A stretch of 64,000 bases of DNA, from NCBI GenBank assembly GCA_963763485.1, contig CAVXOW010000007.1, positions 310,001-374,000 of the forward strand, written 5' to 3'. Position numbers and translations under genes: made by a program. The stretch comes from CAWCKS01 sp963763485 (GTDB taxonomy: Bacteria; Pseudomonadota; Alphaproteobacteria; Rhizobiales; Xanthobacteraceae). Positions 45,619 to 54,548 of the stretch are shown here, in pieces (position 1 is the stretch's first letter; every line of letters starts with the position of its first letter). A model generated the notes under the pieces. The model did no database searches. It saw only the letters and a program-made list of their open reading frames with translations, and was not told the origin of the DNA.

Positions 45619-45729
45619 CTCCCTCCCCCTTGTGGGGGAGGGTTGGGGAGGGGGGTCTATCGAGGAACGTCGGCCTCACGACTTGCAACCACCCCCACCC
45701 CTAACCCCTCCCCACAAGGGGGAGGGGAA
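45619..45729. repeat. G/C-tract inverted-repeat element, type C
   Basis: CTCCCTCCCCCTTGTGGGGG at the left and CCCCACAAGGGGGAGGGGAA at the right pair with each other across about 110 bases, with inner GGTTGGGGAGGGGGGT and ACCCCCACCCCTAACC. It matches the element at 44065-44220 in its ends but not its middle. It lies between the dioxygenase and the binding-protein gene. Confidence 0.75.
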
Positions 45730-45776
45730 CACATCGAATTTGCGGCGGGCATGTACGTCATTCCCGCAGCGAAACT

Positions 45777-46703
45777 TCATCCCCCCGCTGCCGTTGCGGT
45801 GGGCTTCGTGATCGCCGCCGGATCCGAGCCGACGCGGCCACTCACCTTGTCGGCTGCGCTCTCGCGCGCCAGCTTCAGGTCGAACCGGATGCTCGGCAGT
45901 CCCTTGATCGGGCAGTTCGGATCGTTGGCGACGAGGTCGACCGCAAGATCGCCCGACGAGCCGAACACCACGTCGTCGGCGAGGTGCGGATCGTCGCGCA
46001 GATAAAGCGCGGTGACGAGCTCGCGATAGCCGGGCGCGCCGACCAGGAAGTGAATGTGCGCGGGACGCATGCCGTGGCGCCCCTGCGATTTCACCAGCGC
46101 GCCGACCGGGCCGTCCATCGGGATCGAGTAGCCGATCGGCTTCACCGTGCGCAGGTGGTAGCGGCCGTCGGCGTCGGTTGCGAACACGCCGCGATAGTCG
46201 ACTTCCGTCGCGCTCTCCTGGATGTCGTAGAGCCCGTCGGCGCCGGTCTGCCACACCGAGACGGTGGCGCCGCTAAGCGGCTTGCCGTTGACGTCGGTGA
46301 TGCGGCCATAGAGCGCGCACTCGGTGCCGGGCTTCACCTTCTTCGCGATCTGGCTGCCGGGCGCAAGCTTTGGCGTGGTCTCGCGGTAGAACGGGCCGAG
46401 CAGGCTGGTGTGCGTGCCTTCCTCGATCGCGGTCTTGTCGTGCAGGCCGTTGACCAGCGCCGACAGCCCCATCGTGTCGGACAACAGGATGAACTCCTGC
46501 CGCTCCGGCGTGCACATCTGGCCGACCTGGGTCATGAACTCGATGCCCTTGATCCATTCGGCCGGCGTCAGGTTCACCTCGCGGGCAAAGGCGTGCAGGT
46601 GCTTCACCGCCGCCGCCATGATTTCCTTCTGCCGCGCATTCGGCGTGGTCGACATCTGCTCCAGCACCGCGTCGGTGATGGTTTCGGGCGTCAGTTCTCG
46701 CAT
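45777..46703 (-). CDS. intradiol ring-cleavage dioxygenase (hydroxyquinol/catechol 1,2-dioxygenase type)
   Basis: A non-haem Fe(III) enzyme that splits a catechol-like ring between the two hydroxyls. The 308-residue protein has the N-terminal helical dimerisation domain (MRELTPETITDAVLEQMSTT) and the Dioxygenase_C domain. Iron ligands are visible as Tyr in DGLYDIQ, Tyr in PIGYSIP and two His in GMRPAHIHFLVGAPGY. TSLLGPFYRETTPKLAPGSQ is the hydroxyquinol-dioxygenase-like block. AAGGAGAAG precedes the ATG at 46703. It is flanked by two substrate-binding protein genes, suggesting an aromatic-acid uptake and degradation locus. Confidence 0.92.
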   Translation of the reverse strand: MRELTPETITDAVLEQMSTTPNARQKEIMAAAVKHLHAFAREVNLTPAEWIKGIEFMTQVGQMCTPERQEFILLSDTMGLSALVNGLHDKTAIEEGTHTSLLGPFYRETTPKLAPGSQIAKKVKPGTECALYGRITDVNGKPLSGATVSVWQTGADGLYDIQESATEVDYRGVFATDADGRYHLRTVKPIGYSIPMDGPVGALVKSQGRHGMRPAHIHFLVGAPGYRELVTALYLRDDPHLADDVVFGSSGDLAVDLVANDPNCPIKGLPSIRFDLKLARESAADKVSGRVGSDPAAITKPTATAAGG

Positions 46704-46907
46704 CGGCTTCTCCTTGCAAAATTGACGCGGCGCCAAGTTCGACGCGCAGTCGTCGCCGCAAGCCTAGCGCCGTCCGCTTGCCGCCGCTAGGCGTGGGACG
46801 TTGCCTTCGCCTAAAGTTTTGGAAGGGTTTGCCTTTGAGCGTTGAAATGATGCAGGCGCCTCCCACATTGCTGATCCGAAGAAGAAAAATTTCGCGGGAG
46901 AAAGCCC

Positions 46908-48135
46908 ATGCGCCCAGCAATTTTGCGCGCCGCAGCACTGTCGGCCGCCATCGTCCTCACCACCGCCGGAAGTGCCATTGCCGCCGGCCAGTACGATCCC
47001 GGCGCCAGCGACACCGAGATCAAGATCGGCAACATCATGCCGTATAGTGGGCCGGCGTCCGCCTATGGCGTGATCGGCCAGGCCGAGGTTGCCTACTTCA
47101 ACAAGGTCAACGAGGAGGGCGGCATCAACGGCCGCAAGGTCACCTTCATCACCTACGACAATTCCTACAGTCCGCCGGCGACGGTGGAACAGGCGCGGCG
47201 GCTGGTCGAGGGCGACAAGGTGCTGCTGATCTTCAACTCGCTGGGCACTGCGCCCAACACCGCGATCCAGCGCTACATGAACGATCACAAGGTGCCGCAA
47301 CTGTTTGTCGCCACCGGCGCCACCAGGTGGAACGATCCAAAGCACTTCCCGTGGACCATGGGCTTCCAGCCCAACTACCAGACCGAAGCTGCGCATCTAC
47401 GCCAAGTACATCCTGCAGAACAAACCCGACGCGAAGATCGCCGTGCTCTATCAGAACGACGACTACGGCAAGGATTATCTGAAAGGCCTGGTCGACGGGC
47501 TCGGCGCCAGGGCCAGCCAGATCGTGGCGAAGGAGAGCTACGACGTCTCCGAGCCGACGATCGATTCCCACATCGTCACCCTGCAGGCGTCCGGCGCCGA
47601 CGTGTTCGTCGACGTTGCGACGCCGAAATTCGCCGCGCAGTCGATCAGGAAGGTGCACCAGCTCGGCTGGCATCCGCTGTTCCTGCTGAACAATGTCAGC
47701 GCGTCGGTCGGCAGCGTGTTGAAGCCCGCCGGCTTCGACAACGCGCAGGGCATCATCTCGGCGGCCTACCTGAAGGATCCGGCCGATCCGGAATGGAAGA
47801 ATGCGGCCGACATGAAGGCGTGGAACGAGTTCATGGACAAGTACCTGCCGCAGGGCGACAAGTCCGACGCCAGCAACATCTACGCTTATGCGGTGACGCG
47901 CACGATGGTGGAAGTGCTGAAAGCGTGCGGCAACGATTTGACCCGCGCCAACATCATGAAGCAGGCGGCGGAGCTGAAGAATTTTGACCCGGGCCTGCTG
48001 CTGCCCGGCATCACCGTCAACACCAGCGCCACCAACTTCGCGCCGATCCAGCAGCTGCAGCTGATGCGCTTCGAAGGCAACAGCTGGAAACGTTTCGGCC
48101 CGGTGATGTCAGGCGCCGGCCACACCGGGACGTGA
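46908..48135 (+). pseudogene. ABC transporter substrate-binding protein, Liv/Leu family, one frameshift
   Basis: The gene starts MRPAILRAAALSAAIVLTTA (signal peptide, cleavage after AIA) and reads SDTEIKIGNIMPYSGPASAY and VLLIFNSLGTAPNTAIQRYM to QPNYQTEA. At about 47390 the frame is lost; the next frame resumes RIYAKYILQNKPDAKIAVLY, NDDYGKDYLKGLVDGLGARA and continues intact to the stop at 48135. Removing one base near GAAGCTGCGCATC (47388-47396) joins the halves into about 408 residues. The joint TEARIYAKYIL is what this family reads. A single inserted base, probably an error, is the simplest reading. It is divergent from the dioxygenase. Confidence 0.85.
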
Positions 48136-48149
48136 GGGATTTGGCTTGC

Positions 48150-48385
48150 TCATCCTCCCCTGCGAAGCAACGCGTAGCGGGGGGAGGGGGACCGCCCACG
48201 CATCCGGGGCTTGCCCCGGATGCGCATGATAATTCGCAAGTCGGGCAGGCCCGACTTGCGTGGGCGGTGGAGGGGGCGTGAGGCGCATGATGCCTAGTCT
48301 CGTTCACGCGAAGCTCAGAAAGCCCCCACCACCATGCTTCGCATGGTCCCCCCTCCCCCGCGCTGTGCGCGGGGGAGGATGCGCT
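48150..48385. repeat. composite intergenic repeat region
   Basis: The outer parts are TCATCCTCCCCTGCGAAGCA and CGCGCTGTGCGCGGGGGAGG, related to the perfect hairpin at 50215-50249. Nested inside at 48199-48260 is CGCATCCGGGGCTTGCCCCG followed by a second hairpin CGCAAGTCGGGCAGGCCCGA ending CTTGCG. That core recurs in opposite orientation at 56096-56156. No reading frame of interest is present between 48136 and 48522. Confidence 0.65.
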
Positions 48386-48522
48386 CCGTATCATGAAGCG
48401 CGAAAGACCGGCCAATTCGTCGCAGTTCTTTGCCTCGAATTAATCTCTTCGTCAGGACGTCGTAATCGGCGCGCGCCTATCTCTCCAGCAAGGGCTTCCC
48501 ACACCTTTCTGGAGATGCAACC

Positions 48523-50049
48523 ATGCAAGACCCCCAAAAACTCCCTCAGCGAAAAATTCTCGCCGCACGTCGGCTGACGCTGCTCGGCTCCGTTGCCGTC
48601 GTCGGCGCGGCAGTCGCCTTCGGCGGACCGCTCAATCACACCATCACGCCCGCTTACTCGGCAACGCCGTCGCAAACCCAGAACGGCCCGGCCGGCTTTG
48701 CCGATCTCGTCACCAAAGTGAAGCCCGCGGTGATCTCGGTCCGCGTCAGGATGGACCAGAGCGCCGACGCCGGCCCGCTCGCGCAGAACGACGACGAGCC
48801 GAGCCAGAACCTGCCCGAGCAGTTCCGCAACACGCCGTTCGAAAAGTTCTTCCGCCAGTTCGGCGACGGCAACGGTCCGCACGGCAACATGCAACGTCAC
48901 CAGGTCATTACCGGCGTCGGCTCCGGCTTCTTCATTTCCGCCGACGGCTACGCGGTGACCAACAATCACGTCGTCGACCATGCAAAGTCGGTCGAGGTGA
49001 AGACCGATGACGGCAAGACCTACACCGCGAAAGTGGTCGGCACCGACCCGAAGACCGACCTCGCGCTGATCAAGGTCGATGGCCGCAGCGATTTTACCTA
49101 CGTCAATTTCGAGGACCAGCAGGCCCGCATCGGCGACTGGGTGGTCGCGGTCGGCAACCCCTACGGCCTCGGCGGCACGGTGACCGCGGGCATCGTCTCG
49201 GCCAGCGGCCGCGACATCGGCTCCGGCCCGTATGACGACTACCTGCAGATCGACGCGCCGATCAACAAGGGCAACTCCGGCGGCCCGACCTTCGACATGA
49301 ACGGCAACGTGATCGGCGTGAACACCGCGATCTACTCGCCGTCGGGCGGCTCGGTCGGCATCGGCTTCGATATCCCCGCGCAGACAGCGAAGCTCGTCGT
49401 CGCGCAGCTCAAGGACAAGGGCACGGTGACGCGCGGCTATATCGGCGTGCAGGTGCAGCCGGTCACGCAGGAGATCGCCGACAGCCTCGGCCTGAAGTCA
49501 TCAGCCGGCGCGCTGGTCGCCGAGCCGCAGTCGGACGGCCCCGCGGCGAAGGCCGGCATCAAGGCCGGCGACGTCATCACCTCGGTCAACGGCACCGCCG
49601 TGAAGGACTCGCGCGACCTCGCCCGCCAGATCTCGACCATGGCGCCGGGCTCGACCGCGAAGCTCGATCTTACGCGCAGCGGTGAACAGAAGACCGTGAG
49701 CGTGACGCTGGCGCCGATGCCGAACCAGCAGCAGGCCAGCGCCGCGGACGAGGAGGGCGCGGCCAGCAGCGGCGCGCCGCATCTCGGCATCACCGTTGCG
49801 CCGGCGAACGGCGTCGCGGGCGCCGGCACCAGCGGCGTCGTCGTCACCGGCGTCGACCCCGAAGGTCCTGCCGCCGAGCACGGCCTGCAGTCCGGCGACG
49901 TCATTCTCGATGTCGCGGGCAAGAGCGTCGGCACGTCCGGCGATCTCCGCAAGGCGCTCACCGACGCGAAGTCGCAAGGCAAGCACGACGTGCTGATGCG
50001 CGTGAAGAGCGCCGACACCACGCACTTCGTCGCGATGCCGATCGGCTGA
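48523..50049 (+). CDS. degP: Do family serine endopeptidase DegP/HtrA
   Basis: A periplasmic protease-chaperone that degrades misfolded envelope proteins. The 508-residue product has a signal peptide (RRLTLLGSVAVVGAAVAFGG). The catalytic triad is His149 in VTNNHVVDH, Asp179 in PKTDLALIKV and Ser252 in INKGNSGGPTFD. An acidic, Gln/Asn-rich insert lies before the protease core (AQNDDEPSQNLPEQFRNTPF). Two PDZ domains follow (RGYIGVQVQPVTQEIADSLG and PHLGITVAPANGVAGAGTSG). Length and order match rhizobial DegP/DegQ. It stands alone with a strong hairpin behind it. Confidence 0.96.
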   Translation: MQDPQKLPQRKILAARRLTLLGSVAVVGAAVAFGGPLNHTITPAYSATPSQTQNGPAGFADLVTKVKPAVISVRVRMDQSADAGPLAQNDDEPSQNLPEQFRNTPFEKFFRQFGDGNGPHGNMQRHQVITGVGSGFFISADGYAVTNNHVVDHAKSVEVKTDDGKTYTAKVVGTDPKTDLALIKVDGRSDFTYVNFEDQQARIGDWVVAVGNPYGLGGTVTAGIVSASGRDIGSGPYDDYLQIDAPINKGNSGGPTFDMNGNVIGVNTAIYSPSGGSVGIGFDIPAQTAKLVVAQLKDKGTVTRGYIGVQVQPVTQEIADSLGLKSSAGALVAEPQSDGPAAKAGIKAGDVITSVNGTAVKDSRDLARQISTMAPGSTAKLDLTRSGEQKTVSVTLAPMPNQQQASAADEEGAASSGAPHLGITVAPANGVAGAGTSGVVVTGVDPEGPAAEHGLQSGDVILDVAGKSVGTSGDLRKALTDAKSQGKHDVLMRVKSADTTHFVAMPIG

Positions 50050-50063
50050 GCTGAAAATGTGTT

Positions 50064-50097
50064 CGGTGGCGGATGGACGGAACACCATCCGCCACCG
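50064..50097 (+). terminator. 13-bp hairpin after degP
   Basis: CGGTGGCGGATGG at 50064-50076 pairs without mismatch with CCATCCGCCACCG at 50085-50097 around ACGGAACA. It starts 14 bases after the degP stop. There is no T-run, but the stability and position support a terminator or 3' end protector. Confidence 0.6.
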
Positions 50098-50214
50098 AGG
50101 AGGGCGGCGTGGCTTGAATGTGGTTCGAGTCAGGTCACGCCGAAAGCCCGTCGCTCGCCTCGGTCTCCGGGCAGAGCGGCGGGCTTGTTTGTTTGAGCGG
50201 GACGAGTACCGCTA

Positions 50215-50249
50215 GCTCATCCTCCCCCGCTGCGCGGGGGAGGATGAGC
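50215..50249. terminator. 16-bp perfect hairpin, also a dispersed repeat
   Basis: GCTCATCCTCCCCCGC at 50215-50230 and GCGGGGGAGGATGAGC at 50234-50249 are exact complements with a three-base loop. It ends six bases before the stop of the convergent membrane-protein gene. Its half-sites also form the ends of the composite repeat at 48150-48385, so it is a repeat that may serve as terminator. Confidence 0.55.
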
Positions 50250-50254
50250 AACCG

Positions 50255-50662
50255 CTACGTCACCATGTACCTGACAATATCGAACGCCACACCAAGCAGC
50301 ACCATGCCGATCGCGACCGCCGCGATCGGCAGCAGCGCATTGATCGCGGCGTCCGTACCCTTGACGCGGCTTTGCCACACCTCGACGGAGCCGCCGGCCC
50401 AGTCGCGGAAGCTGCGCCACCCCTTCAGCGGCGGCTGCGGCGTCTGCTGGTGCTTCCACGTCAGCCACAGCACGTAAGGAATCATCACGGCAACGAACAG
50501 AAGGAACGTGACCATGACGAGATTTTCTCCGGTCTCGCCGCGGCGGTCGAACGCCGCCCACGCCGCCACCACGAACAGCGCGACCAGCCCGATCGCGATC
50601 TTGTAGATGAAGGGATGGAAATCCGTCGCTTGCTCATCGCGCCTTTCGGGAACCTGTGCCAT
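50255..50662 (-). CDS. small integral membrane protein of unknown function
   Basis: A 135-residue protein with three predicted helices: FIYKIAIGLVALFVVAAWAA, ENLVMVTFLLFVAVMIPYVL and INALLPIAAVAIGMVLLGVA. A conserved-looking cytoplasmic loop, WKHQQTPQPPLKGWRSFRDW, lies between helices 2 and 3. The ATG at 50662 (MAQVPERRDEQATDFHP) has GGAG eight bases upstream; the open frame beyond it is not supported. It is the last core-like gene before the AT-richer accessory block. Confidence 0.75.
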   Translation of the reverse strand: MAQVPERRDEQATDFHPFIYKIAIGLVALFVVAAWAAFDRRGETGENLVMVTFLLFVAVMIPYVLWLTWKHQQTPQPPLKGWRSFRDWAGGSVEVWQSRVKGTDAAINALLPIAAVAIGMVLLGVAFDIVRYMVT

Positions 50663-50930
50663 CGCAACACTCCGCATTGATTTCGAATGCCGCGATGACA
50701 ACGACGACGGCGGAGGCGTTGTTTCATTAAAGCGGGCGGATGCGCTGCCCGAACGTTCTCGTTGGAGCCTAGGATTCGGTAATTCAACATTCCCGCGCCG
50801 CACCAAAACGTCGCATCCATTGCTCCCCTTAGCGAGCAAATCAAAAGACTTAACGAGTTTTGCTACAACTTACTCTTGCAAACGCGTCGGATCTTGCTCG
50901 AAATAGTAGCAGTCTGGCTCGGAGGTTGAA

Positions 50931-53231
50931 TTGTTGGATCAATCAAAGAGGCAACCGCTAACGCCTCTCGCTTTGACGGAAGGTGAGCGGCACGCAGAGT
51001 TCAAGAGACGACGTGATCGGCTTATCTATGACAAGGTTCCCATGGGTGGCGAGGAGCCTTATCTCGCTGATGGTTGGTCCGTTTCGAAGAAGCTAAAGCG
51101 TCTTGTTAGGCTTCAGCGGTCGAAGAGCATCGATCGGCAGTTCGAGGACAAGGTCTGGTGCTTGTTCTATCGAATGGGCTACGTCGAATTAAACAAGAGT
51201 GCGAACTTTACCATTCGGTATAGGGCGGCCGACGGCAGCTATCGTGAAAAGCGGTTGATGTCTTTGCGAAGGATGACGAGACGGTCATAGTTGGTGAGTG
51301 CAAAGCTTGTGATGATTTCAAACCCAGAAGCTTGTCGAAGGACCTAGCCGAGCTGATCGGTTTGAGGAAACAATTCGCTGATGCGATTAGGAGTCACGAC
51401 GGACGGGATTTTAAGCCAAAGATACTTTGGTTCTTTTTCACCGACAAAGTTCTCTGGTCGAACGCAGAACGAGCGAAGGCAAAGGCAGAGCACATCAATG
51501 TGATGACCGAGAGAGAAGTCGACTACTTCTGACAATTGGCAGAGCACTTGGGCAGAGCAACACGATATCAATTCCTTGCTGAGTATCTCGGAGGTCAGAA
51601 AATTCCGAAGCTCAAAGATGTCACCGTTCCGGCTATCAAAGGAAAGCTTGGCGGCAAGACATTTTACTCCTTGTTTCGACTCCCGAGCAGCTCCTAAAGA
51701 TTAGCTCCGTCAATCATCGAACTTTGGCGGATCCACCGGCGCTTCCACGTATCAACGATGGTCAAGAGAAGCCGGTTGAAAGCAATTGTGACTTCATCAA
51801 GAACGTGATTCTTTACGACCAACATTCTGACAACTTCGACGAAAAGCGGAGATTTGATGAAACCAGTGACGCCAATGCTGATGTGCGCTAGGGGATCCGT
51901 ATTTGCCGGACAAATATAAGTCCGCTTGGATTGTTGATGGTCAGCATCGTTTGTACGGCTATTCTGTGATTGATCGCAAGTTTGCCTCACAAAACATCGC
52001 CGTTATTGCTTTTGAAGGATTGCAGCGCGAGGACGAAGCCAATCTGTACGTCACCATCAATCACGAACAGAAAAGTGTGCCTAGAACACTTCTAGATAAA
52101 CTCGACGCTGATCTGAAATGGGGATCTTCTGTTCCTCGGAGCGGCTTGCTTCAATGAGTGCTCGCATCGTTCAGTCATTGTCGGAGATAGTCGGCGGACC
52201 ACTGTTTCGTCGAATTGTCGCCCAAGGGATGAGAGGGGATGATGTGACTAGCCTCACGATGCCTGAGATAAAGGGTGGCATCATTCGCTCGCACCTGGTG
52301 GGCTCTCTAGCCCAGAAGCGCAAGATGCTGATCAATGGGCCGCTCGCTGCCGCTTCCGATACCCAGACCGTAAAAAGAGCCACCGACGCGCTCAATCTCT
52401 TTTTTGAGAAAGTAAGAGCTACAAATCCTGCACGGTGGGACAACGGAAGGGAAGGTGGCCTCTGCGTTAACGTGAGTATCCGTGCGATGCTTCTGCTCTT
52501 CTTCGCGTTGATCAAGCACGCGGAAGGCAAGCAGCGTAATTTTGATCCTACCAATGCAACTTCTGAGGAAATTGTTCAGAGGGCGCTTGCGTTTGGTGGT
52601 CCGTTTCTATCGTACTTGGAAACGACTCCAGACGCATTGTTCTTGGAAAGATTCTCAGGAAAGTACGGATCTGGAGCAACACCCGAGTTTTACTATGAGC
52701 TTTGCGAGCTGATTTGGCAGAAAGACAATGCTTTCAGCCCAGATGGTCTTGAACAATACCTTGCAAGCAAGGACGAAACGCGGATACGAGACGCAGAGAC
52801 CGCGATCAAGTTCATCGAAGTAAGGGTTACAGATATAGTAATTAGCCACTTTAAGAAGCTGCACGGTCCCAGCTATTGGAGTTACGTTGGAACCAAAGAT
52901 ATGCGAGTGAAGGCCTATGAGCGCCAACAGGAAGAGGCGCCTGAAAAGCAGCTTGAGCTCGAAGCCTACTTGGACTTCATCGATAAAGAAGAAGATCATT
53001 GAGAAAACTGAAAACTGGCCGTCGTTCAAGGTCTACTTTGGTATCCCATTTCCGAACGAAAAGGGTCAATCCAAGAACTTGAGGTGGATGGACCGGCTTA
53101 ACGAGCTGAGGCGAGTGGTCGCTCACCCTCACAAGCGCTCCTTTAAGGCCGACGATCTCGAATTTTTGGAATGGATCAGGCGTTCTTTTGAAGAAAGGCT
53201 GCTGACAGCTCCAGGCAACGCGTCGGGGTAG
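50931..53231 (+). pseudogene. DGQHR-domain protein with N-terminal nuclease-like and C-terminal HEPN-like parts, multiply frameshifted
   Basis: A large gene in AT-richer DNA. GGAGG at 50921 precedes TTG 50931 (MLDQSKRQPLTPLALTEGER). Its pieces join in order. Residues 1-125 end SYREKR then VDVFAKDDETVIVGECKACD, a PD-(D/E)XK pattern. The middle region reads YQFLAEYLGGQKIPKLKDVT, GKLGGKTFYSLFSTPEQLLK, YQRMVKRSRLKAIGDFIKNG, GFFTTNILTNF, then YLPDKYKSAWIVDGQHRLYG with DGQHR at 51936-51950 and ANLYVTINHEQKSVPRTLLD. A long clean stretch (52140-52985) follows. The end WMDRLNELRRVVAHPHKRSF carries RX4H. Ten one-base deletions, one insertion and one in-frame TGA (51530) break it; about 770 residues when repaired. 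DGQHR occurs in DndB-type proteins of DNA phosphorothioation systems. The function here is inferred to be defence. Confidence 0.75.
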
Positions 53232-53267
53232 CGAAGGCTTATCTTAACGAATAATTAGCGATGAAAT

Positions 53268-53935
53268 GTGAGCGTTCGAGCGCATCATGAGGGATGGGAA
53301 TGTTCTCAGCGGCGCAAGACCTCTCAAGATCTCCTGCGCGGCCGACGATTCTCCACGATCCTGGCTGATCCGCCTTGGCAGTTTGCCAACCGGTCCGGAA
53401 AGATTGCTCCGGAACACAGGCGCTTGTCTCGCTATCCGACCCTTGAGCTTGAGGAAATTAAGAACCTGCCGGTTGCGCAGGCCGCGACCGATACGTGTCA
53501 CCTGTATCTCGGTGTCCAAATGCTCTGCTTCCCGACGGCTTGCCGCCCTGCACGCTTGGGATTTCAACTTCAAGAGCAATCTCGTGTGGCACAAGATTTG
53601 CAAAGAGGCGGATCGGATGGCCGCGGCGTCGGGTTCTATTTCGCAACGTAACGGAGCTGCTCTTGTTTGGCGTTCGCGGCAAGAACGCGCGCACGCTTGA
53701 TCCCGGACGAAGTCAGGTCAACCTGCTGGCAACACGAAAGCGTGAACACTCGAGGAAACCCGACGAGCAATACGATATTATCGAGGCTTGCTCGACCGGG
53801 CCTTTCATCGAGCTATTCGCGCGGGGAACGCGAACCAACTGGACGATGTGGGGCAACCAGGCCGACCCCGAATACAGGCCAACTTGGAAAACCTACGCTC
53901 ATCATTCGCGAGCCGAGTTGATAGCGGCGGAATAG
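53268..53935 (+). pseudogene. MT-A70 family adenine methyltransferase, frameshifted
   Basis: Encodes, in pieces, a DNA/RNA N6-adenine methyltransferase of the MT-A70 class. RFSTILADPPWQFANRSGKI holds the catalytic DPPW, followed by APEHRRLSRYPTLELEEIKN. After one missing base near 53510 comes LWCPNALLPDGL; after another near 53544 ALHAWDFNFKSNLVWHKICK; after a third near 53607 GGSDGRGVGFYF; after a fourth near 53642 RNVTELLLFGVRGKNARTLD through IIEACSTGPFIELFARGTRT to the stop at 53933. All four breaks are single deletions. The start (GTG 53268) is provisional. It lies 36 bases after the DGQHR gene, in the same direction, so the two look like one operon. Confidence 0.78.
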
Positions 53936-54107
53936 CCCCCTCAATACCCGCGCCCCCCGCCAGTAGCACCAGCGCTCGACATTCGGCGCCCGCCCGTTCT
54001 CGTAGTTGCCGAGCTTCTCCCACTTCGGCAGCTTCAGCTCCTTCATCGCGGCATCGTTCAGGCACTTGCCGGCGTCGGCGAGCTTCTTCACCTCGGCGGA
54101 CAGGTCA
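53936..54107 (-). pseudogene. relict copy of the 3' end of the metallo-hydrolase gene
   Basis: About 172 bases match the 3' end of the metallo-beta-lactamase-fold gene at 54882-55053, at an offset of 946 and with roughly a dozen substitutions and one length change in a C-run. The reverse strand reads KKLADAGKCLNDAAMKELKL then PKWEKLGNYENGRAPNVERW, against NGLAPNVQRW in the intact gene; the C-run change throws the last residues out of frame. Homology stops abruptly at about 54107. The left end coincides with the methyltransferase stop, so this copy marks the right border of the inserted block. Confidence 0.85.
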
Positions 54108-54140
54108 TTCCTGCCGACACCGCCCGTCGCCAGCGGCTCC

Positions 54141-54548
54141 TCAGCCAGGCGCGATCAAAGACAGCTTCGGGAAATAGGTGCGGTAGCGCACCGCGTCGCG
54201 TGTCATGAGCTTGTAGCCGGCGACGGCCGCGTGAGCGCCGATGAAGAAGTCCGGCAGCGGCGATAGCTTCCTGCCGCCGCGTCGACGATAGGCCAGGAAG
54301 ACCTTGCCCGCGAGAAACGCCCCTTCATAGGGAAGCGGTTCACGGTCGAACATGGTCCGGGGCAACGCCGCTTCGAGATCTTCAATTTGCGAATAGCGGA
54401 CCGAGACTTCGGCATAGACGATCGGATTGACGACGAGGCGGTAACGGTCGGCAGCTTGCTCGATGGCCGCTGCCGACCAGGCAAGCCAGCGCGCATCCTC
54501 CGTCATGAGGTCGAGGAGGACGTTGCTATCGACCAATACGGCCGTCAT
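54141..54548 (-). CDS. vapC: VapC-type toxin, PIN domain ribonuclease
   Basis: A 135-residue PIN-domain protein, the toxin of a type II toxin-antitoxin pair; VapC toxins cut tRNA or rRNA. The acidic metal-binding residues are visible as Asp in AVLVDSNVLLDL, Glu in NPIVYAEVSVRYSQ, Asp in LSPLPDFFIGAHA and Asp in LMTRDAVRYRTYFP. The length is normal. Its ATG at 54548 directly follows the antitoxin stop with no gap, so the two are translationally coupled. Confidence 0.92.
   Translation of the reverse strand: MTAVLVDSNVLLDLMTEDARWLAWSAAAIEQAADRYRLVVNPIVYAEVSVRYSQIEDLEAALPRTMFDREPLPYEGAFLAGKVFLAYRRRGGRKLSPLPDFFIGAHAAVAGYKLMTRDAVRYRTYFPKLSLIAPG

Noticed and set aside
50110..50160. GGTTCGAGTC resembling a tRNA T-arm
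   Set aside because: No acceptor stem, anticodon arm or CCA-proximal pairing could be built around it.
50860..50885. CTTACTCTT near the left edge of the cassette, also present in the toxin-antitoxin palindrome
   Set aside because: A nine-base match can occur by chance in a window this size and the flanks do not extend it, so I do not treat it as an attachment repeat or shared operator.
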